Below, piece after piece: positions 7,189 to 10,481 of a stretch of 10,481 nucleotides of DNA. Both the position numbers and the translations under genes were made by a program. Each line of letters starts with the position of its first letter. Within the stretch, counting starts at the first letter, position 1. The stretch covers positions 1-10,481 of the forward strand of contig CADBLW010000147.1 of assembly GCA_902795625.1 (NCBI GenBank). The letters are read 5' to 3'. This DNA is from an uncultured Lachnospiraceae bacterium. GTDB taxonomy: Bacteria; Bacillota; Clostridia; Lachnospirales; Lachnospiraceae. The notes below the pieces were generated by a model. It did no database searches, was not told where the DNA came from, and was given only the letters and a program-made list of their open reading frames with translations.

Positions 7189-7227
7189 TAGACGCAAAAT
7201 GATATGCTTATCTCTTATGTTTCATAA
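7189..7227 (-). promoter_or_regulatory. Candidate promoter region of the sigma/anti-sigma operon
   Basis: Two readings are possible on the minus strand. One is a sigma-A type pair, TTATGA (7222-7227) and TATCAT (7199-7204), spaced 17 nt with a poor -35. The other is an ECF-type -10, CGTCTA (7189-7194), of the kind used by SigX-like factors. A TGAAAC (7219-7224) that could be its -35 lies 24 nt away, which is too far. Neither is convincing alone. The leader would be about 80-95 nt. Confidence 0.3.
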
Positions 7228-7245
7228 AAATTCTCTCCTGTCAAG

Positions 7246-7286
7246 TTTTAACTTTATCTTGACTGCAACTAAGTTAAAAGTTAAAA
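7246..7286. repeat. Inverted and direct repeats over the ATPase promoter
   Basis: TTTTAACTT (7246-7254) and AAGTTAAAA (7271-7279) form a perfect 9-bp inverted repeat. A second AGTTAAAA (7279-7286) directly repeats the right arm. GTCAAG (7240-7245) and CTTGAC (7258-7263) form another inverted repeat whose right arm overlaps the -35. Together they surround the -35 and reach into the -10 of the promoter at 7259-7287, a plausible repressor site. The stretch is clearly more AT-rich than the genes around it. Confidence 0.45.
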
Positions 7287-7287
7287 T
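7259..7287 (+). promoter_or_regulatory. Predicted sigma-A promoter of the AAA ATPase gene
   Basis: TTGACT (7259-7264, 5 of 6) and TAAAAT (7282-7287, 5 of 6) are separated by exactly 17 nt, the best-formed promoter in the window. Transcription would start near 7294, about 37 nt before the ATG at 7331. It is embedded in the repeats at 7240-7286, so it may be repressed under some conditions. Confidence 0.7.
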
Positions 7288-7330
7288 GTAGTCACAGATA
7301 CGGAAAATGCGGTTAAGGAGGTATACGCAT

Positions 7331-9118
7331 ATGACCGAACAGGAAAAATACACCCTGCTGGCACGCATCGCGGAATTGCCCGTCGGCGGGATCACATATA
7401 AGACGATCAACGGGAAGAGATATCCTTACCTGCAGTGGACGGAGAACGGCAGACAGCGCAGCCGTACCGTCAAGGCCGGGGAATTGGAGTCTCTTGAGGC
7501 GGGGATCGCCGAGCGCCGGCGCCTGCAGGCTCTCCTCAGGGAAACCACTGCGAGAGATACGGAACGGGCGGTTGCCTCTGCCGTTTCCGAGGAGGAGATC
7601 CAGTACGGCATGTCCACGGTTCTCCACGTGGGCGACAGCCTCCGCCGGTTTATTCAGCCGGTCGCGGGTTATCGCAAGCGTTCCTGCTACACGATGCTTC
7701 ACGATTATCTCTACGGAAGCGACACCGACCGTGTCTTCATCCTGTACGGTCTGCGGCGCACCGGCAAGACGACGATGATCCGGCAGGCGATCATGGAGAT
7801 GGACGAGGAGATGTTTTCGCGCACTGCGTTTATTCAGGTGACGAAGAACAATGATCTGGCGCAGCTGAACCGGGATCTTCGGCACCTTTCCCAGCGCGGC
7901 TTTCGCTATATTTTCCTCGACGAAGTGACGCTGATGGAAGACTTCATTGAGGGAGCCGCTTTATTTTCCGATGTGTTCGCCGCGAGCGGCATGAAGATCG
8001 TTCTGTCGGGAACGGACTCCCTCGGGTTTGTGTTCACGCAGGACCGGCAGCTCTACGACCGCTGCATCATGCTTCACACCACACTGATCCCCTATCGAGA
8101 ATTTGACCGGGTGCTCGGACTTCAGGGCATCGACGAGTACATCCGCTACGGCGGCACGATGAGCCTGAGCAGCACGATGTACAATACGCCGACATTTGCC
8201 ACGAAGGAGTCCACCGGTGAGTACGTCGACAGCTCGATCGCGTACAATATCCAACACTCTCTGCAGTACTACCAGTACGGCGGCCACTTCCGGAACCTGC
8301 ACGAGCTGTACGAGAACAACGAACTCACAAGTGCGATCAACCGCATTGTCGAGGACATCAACCACGCGTTTACCCTGGAGGTTCTGATGCGTCCGTTCCG
8401 TTCGCACGACCTTCGCGTTTCCGCTGCCAATCTGCGCCGCGACCGCAGGAAACCGAGCGATATTCTCGACCGGGTTGACACGGAAACCATCACGGACAAT
8501 CTGCGCCGCATTCTGGACATCCGCAACAGGGAGGAACAGTCCGTCCGGATCACCGACGCACATCGCGCAGAGATCAAGGAATACCTGGACCTTCTGGATA
8601 TCACCTGCGATATTCCGGTCGTCCATATGTCGGATTACAACGTAAAGGACGCCCGCACCGTGATCACACAGCCCGGTCTTCGCTATTCTCAGGCCAAGGC
8701 CCTGATTGAGGAGCTCATGGCCGATGACGCCTTCCGCTCCTACCCGCTCGCGGAGCGCAACCGCGCGACGGAGCGGATCCTCTCCGAGGTTCGCGGCCGC
8801 ATGACGGAGGATATCGTCCTTCTGGAGACGCAGTTCGCGCGCAAGGACTGCCGCGTGTTCCGTCTGCAGTTTGCGGTCGGCGAGTTTGACATGGTTGTAT
8901 TTTCCCCTGCCACCGCCTCCTGCGAGATCTACGAGATCAAGCACAGCACGGAGCATGTCCCTGAGCAGGCGCGGCATCTTCTTGACGGCAAAAAATGTGC
9001 CGACACGGAGTTCCGGTTCGGCACGATTACAGGCAAATATGTGATTTATCGCGGTGAGACACAGGATGTCGGCGAAGTCCGCTGTGTAAACGTGGAGGAG
9101 TACCTGAACAACCTGTGA
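7331..9118 (+). CDS. AAA-family ATPase with C-terminal PD-(D/E)xK-like (DUF4143-type) domain
   Basis: A 595-residue cytoplasmic protein with three parts. Residues 1-70 form a small domain with GGITYKTINGKRYPYLQWTE (19-38), which I associate with the DUF6788-like N-termini of Firmicutes ATPases. An AAA module follows, with Walker A GLRRTGKTT (140-148), Walker B YIFLDE (193-198; D197, E198) and a sensor-1-like strand KIVLSGTDS (222-230). The C-terminus has D520 followed by EIK (E535, K537), the core of a PD-(D/E)xK nuclease fold as seen in DUF4143 ATPases. ATP hydrolysis is well supported; DNA cleavage is only suggested. The ATG at 7331 is chosen because AAGGAGG (7315-7321) lies 8 nt upstream; an earlier in-frame ATG at 7307 precedes that site. 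The gene stands alone, divergent from the sigma gene and convergent with ktrA. The cellular role of such ATPases is unknown; a mobile or defence origin is possible. Confidence 0.88.
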   Translation: MTEQEKYTLLARIAELPVGGITYKTINGKRYPYLQWTENGRQRSRTVKAGELESLEAGIAERRRLQALLRETTARDTERAVASAVSEEEIQYGMSTVLHVGDSLRRFIQPVAGYRKRSCYTMLHDYLYGSDTDRVFILYGLRRTGKTTMIRQAIMEMDEEMFSRTAFIQVTKNNDLAQLNRDLRHLSQRGFRYIFLDEVTLMEDFIEGAALFSDVFAASGMKIVLSGTDSLGFVFTQDRQLYDRCIMLHTTLIPYREFDRVLGLQGIDEYIRYGGTMSLSSTMYNTPTFATKESTGEYVDSSIAYNIQHSLQYYQYGGHFRNLHELYENNELTSAINRIVEDINHAFTLEVLMRPFRSHDLRVSAANLRRDRRKPSDILDRVDTETITDNLRRILDIRNREEQSVRITDAHRAEIKEYLDLLDITCDIPVVHMSDYNVKDARTVITQPGLRYSQAKALIEELMADDAFRSYPLAERNRATERILSEVRGRMTEDIVLLETQFARKDCRVFRLQFAVGEFDMVVFSPATASCEIYEIKHSTEHVPEQARHLLDGKKCADTEFRFGTITGKYVIYRGETQDVGEVRCVNVEEYLNNL

Positions 9119-9148
9119 TGCTGCACCGTTTGACCTGCGGTCATGGTA

Positions 9149-9796
9149 TCAGATCTTAAAGCACTTCTGGATTGCCTTCTGGTCTCCCAGCACGAGCATG
9201 GTCATGTCGGAATCGAGCTGCGTGTCCGGCGTGATGATCATGCTCATCTTGCCGTCTCTCTTGATGGCCAGGATGCTGATGCCGTATTTCTTACGGATAT
9301 CGATATTTCCGATGGTGCGGCCGACCCAGCCGTCGGGAACCGTCACCTCGAAGATGGCGTGACTGTCGTCCAGCTTGATGTAGTCTCGAATGTGGTCGGA
9401 AGCGTAGCGGATAGCCGCCCATTCCGCGATCTGTTTCTCTGGGTTGATGACCTCGTCCGCGCCGTTTCTGAGCAGGAACTTCGCCTGCACCTCACGGTCC
9501 GCTCTGGACACGACGACCTTGGCGCCGAGCTCCTTCAGAAGCGACGTCGTCTCAAGGGAGCTCTGGAAGTCACCGCCGATGGCCACGATGCAGACATCGT
9601 AGTTGTACACGCCGAGAGTCTTCAGGAACGCCTCGTTCGTAGCGTCACCGATCTGCGCGTCCGTGACGAACGGCAGGATGCTGTTCACGCGGACCTCGTT
9701 GCGGTCCACCGCCATAATCTGATGGCCGAGCTCGTTCAGCTTGCGCGCCATCATAAAGCCGAAGTTATTCACTCCGATCAGCAAGATAGATTTCAT
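9149..9796 (-). CDS. ktrA: KtrA/TrkA-type potassium channel regulatory subunit
   Basis: A 215-residue cytoplasmic RCK protein that assembles as a ring under the KtrB channel and gates K+ uptake by nucleotide binding. The RCK_N Rossmann fold covers 1-125: MKSILLIGVNNFG at the start, acidic D31 after the second strand (AVDRNE) and IGDATNE at 49-55. The RCK_C (TrkA_C) domain covers about 135-215. The glycine loop reads G8-V-N10-N-F-G13, so the middle glycine of the usual GxGxxG is asparagine. The length is normal for KtrA. AAGGAG (9804-9809) lies 7 nt before the ATG at 9796. The gene lies 72 nt downstream of the KtrB gene, in the normal operon arrangement. The stop is 30 nt from the convergent ATPase stop, with no good terminator between. 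Confidence 0.92.
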   Translation of the reverse strand: MKSILLIGVNNFGFMMARKLNELGHQIMAVDRNEVRVNSILPFVTDAQIGDATNEAFLKTLGVYNYDVCIVAIGGDFQSSLETTSLLKELGAKVVVSRADREVQAKFLLRNGADEVINPEKQIAEWAAIRYASDHIRDYIKLDDSHAIFEVTVPDGWVGRTIGNIDIRKKYGISILAIKRDGKMSMIITPDTQLDSDMTMLVLGDQKAIQKCFKI

Positions 9797-9825
9797 ACAT
9801 TTTCTCCTTATTCTTCTGTTTCCTT

Positions 9826-9835
9826 TGTGATCACA
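9826..9835. repeat. 10-bp palindrome in the ktrB-ktrA gap
   Basis: TGTGATCACA is a perfect palindrome within the 72-nt spacer, upstream of the ktrA ribosome binding site. It could be a small regulatory dyad or an RNA processing feature, but 10-bp palindromes occur by chance. No promoter hexamers are clear here. Confidence 0.2.
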
Positions 9836-9868
9836 CTGTCCGGTACTGTTCTATCTGTTCTTCACACC

Positions 9869-10481
9869 TTAACCGACCGTGATCTTCTCCTCCGGGCACT
9901 TGGACACTTCCGCGGTCTTCGTGGAGAGCGCCGCATAGATGATCGTAAGGCCGCCTACGCGTCCGAAGAACATCAAAAACATCAATATGGCGCGGGACAC
10001 AAACCCCAGCGTCGGCGTAAGTCCTAACGAAAGTCCTACCGTCGCAACGGCCGACCCCGTCTCGAAGATGCACCGGGAAAGAGGGATATTTTCCACAGCG
10101 CTGATCACAGACGCTCCGAACAGCGCCAGGAACAGGTACATCACGAGGATGGTGGATGCCGTCTTCACGGTTCCGTCATCAATACGCCTTCCGAACATCT
10201 GCGCGTTCTTCCTGCGGCGGAACACCTGGGTCGCATTGGCGAAGAGTACCGCGATCGTCGTGGTCTTCATACCGCCGGCAGTCGATCCCGGCGAGCCGCC
10301 GATCAACATGAGGAAAATGATCAGCATTTGCCCGACGCCCGAGAGCGCCGCCAGATCCGAGGTGTTAAATCCCGCCGTACGAGGCGTCACCGCCTGGAAC
10401 AGCGACAGGCACAAGCGGTCTCCCAAAGATTCCCCGGAGTACTCGCCGAAGAACAGCCACAGCATCGGCAGAAAGATCAGC
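9869..10481 (-). CDS. ktrB: KtrB/TrkH-family potassium transporter, C-terminal part (partial)
   Basis: About 203 residues of the C-terminal half are visible and the frame stays open to the window edge. The start lies beyond 10481; the internal ATG at 10465 is not the start. The integral-membrane K+ channel subunit of this family is built from four membrane-pore-membrane repeats. Two are visible: a pore loop with TPRTAGFNT, followed by the conserved GGSPGSTAGGMKTTT segment, and a last pore loop SAVATVGLSLG, where a TxGxxxG-like motif lines the selectivity filter. Several hydrophobic helices (MLIIFLMLIGG, ILVMYLFLALFGASVI, RAILMFLMFFGRVGGLTIIYA) fit the family. It is followed after 72 nt by the KtrA gene and works with it in K+ homeostasis. 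Confidence 0.93.
   Translation of the reverse strand, partial: LIFLPMLWLFFGEYSGESLGDRLCLSLFQAVTPRTAGFNTSDLAALSGVGQMLIIFLMLIGGSPGSTAGGMKTTTIAVLFANATQVFRRRKNAQMFGRRIDDGTVKTASTILVMYLFLALFGASVISAVENIPLSRCIFETGSAVATVGLSLGLTPTLGFVSRAILMFLMFFGRVGGLTIIYAALSTKTAEVSKCPEEKITVG

Noticed and set aside
7162..7194. GGAACC followed by CGTA as a plus-strand ECF promoter
   Set aside because: The 19-nt spacing is too long, and a much better sigma-A promoter for the downstream gene lies at 7259-7287.
7961..8977. Long minus-strand frame opposite the AAA ATPase
   Set aside because: Its translation has no recognisable domain, whereas the plus strand carries intact Walker motifs and a nuclease-like core.
9131..9143. 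TGACC-TGC-GGTCA hairpin between the ATPase and ktrA stops
   Set aside because: The 5-bp stem with no T-tract on either strand is too weak to call a terminator.
9143..10027. Plus-strand frame opposite ktrA and ktrB
   Set aside because: It overlaps two well-recognised genes on the other strand and resembles no family.

Overview
The window looks like chromosomal DNA of a Gram-positive anaerobe of the Bacillota, most likely class Clostridia (Lachnospiraceae- or Oscillospiraceae-like). The reasons are the moderately GC-rich coding sequence, strong AGGAGG-type ribosome binding sites, the KtrA/KtrB potassium system, an ECF-type sigma factor followed by a membrane protein with a short cytoplasmic N-terminus, and an orphan AAA ATPase with a C-terminal nuclease-like domain. 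No rRNA, tRNA, CRISPR array, insertion sequence or phage gene is visible. The genus assignment is inference.

Layout. (1) At 32-937 (minus) lies a PfkB-family sugar/nucleoside kinase, divergent from a coenzyme F420-0:L-glutamate ligase-like protein at 1187-2386 (plus). The 249-bp gap holds two face-away promoters with extended -10 elements, a 12-bp palindrome between them and a 16-bp palindrome in the ligase leader. (2) At 2489-3754 (plus) is an integral-membrane M48/Ste24-type zinc metalloprotease, ending at a strong bidirectional terminator (3796-3833) shared with the operon coming from the other side. (3) At 7099-3852 (minus) is a two-gene operon. An ECF-like sigma factor is followed 53 nt later by an 875-residue single-pass membrane protein. 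That protein has a putative anti-sigma N-terminus, a Thr/Pro-rich linker, seven RCC1-like repeats suggestive of a beta-propeller, and two further extracytoplasmic modules. (4) At 7331-9118 (plus), divergent from the sigma gene, is an AAA ATPase with a PD-(D/E)xK-like C-terminus, driven by a well-formed promoter inside a nest of inverted repeats. (5) At 10481-9149 (minus) is a ktrB-ktrA potassium uptake operon; ktrB is cut by the window edge.

How they fit together. KtrB and KtrA form one transport complex, and the sigma factor and its membrane partner form one signalling pair. The kinase, ligase-like protein, protease and ATPase show no obvious shared pathway. The most notable item is the sigma/anti-sigma pair, whose sensor half is unusually large and built around a seven-repeat propeller-like region.
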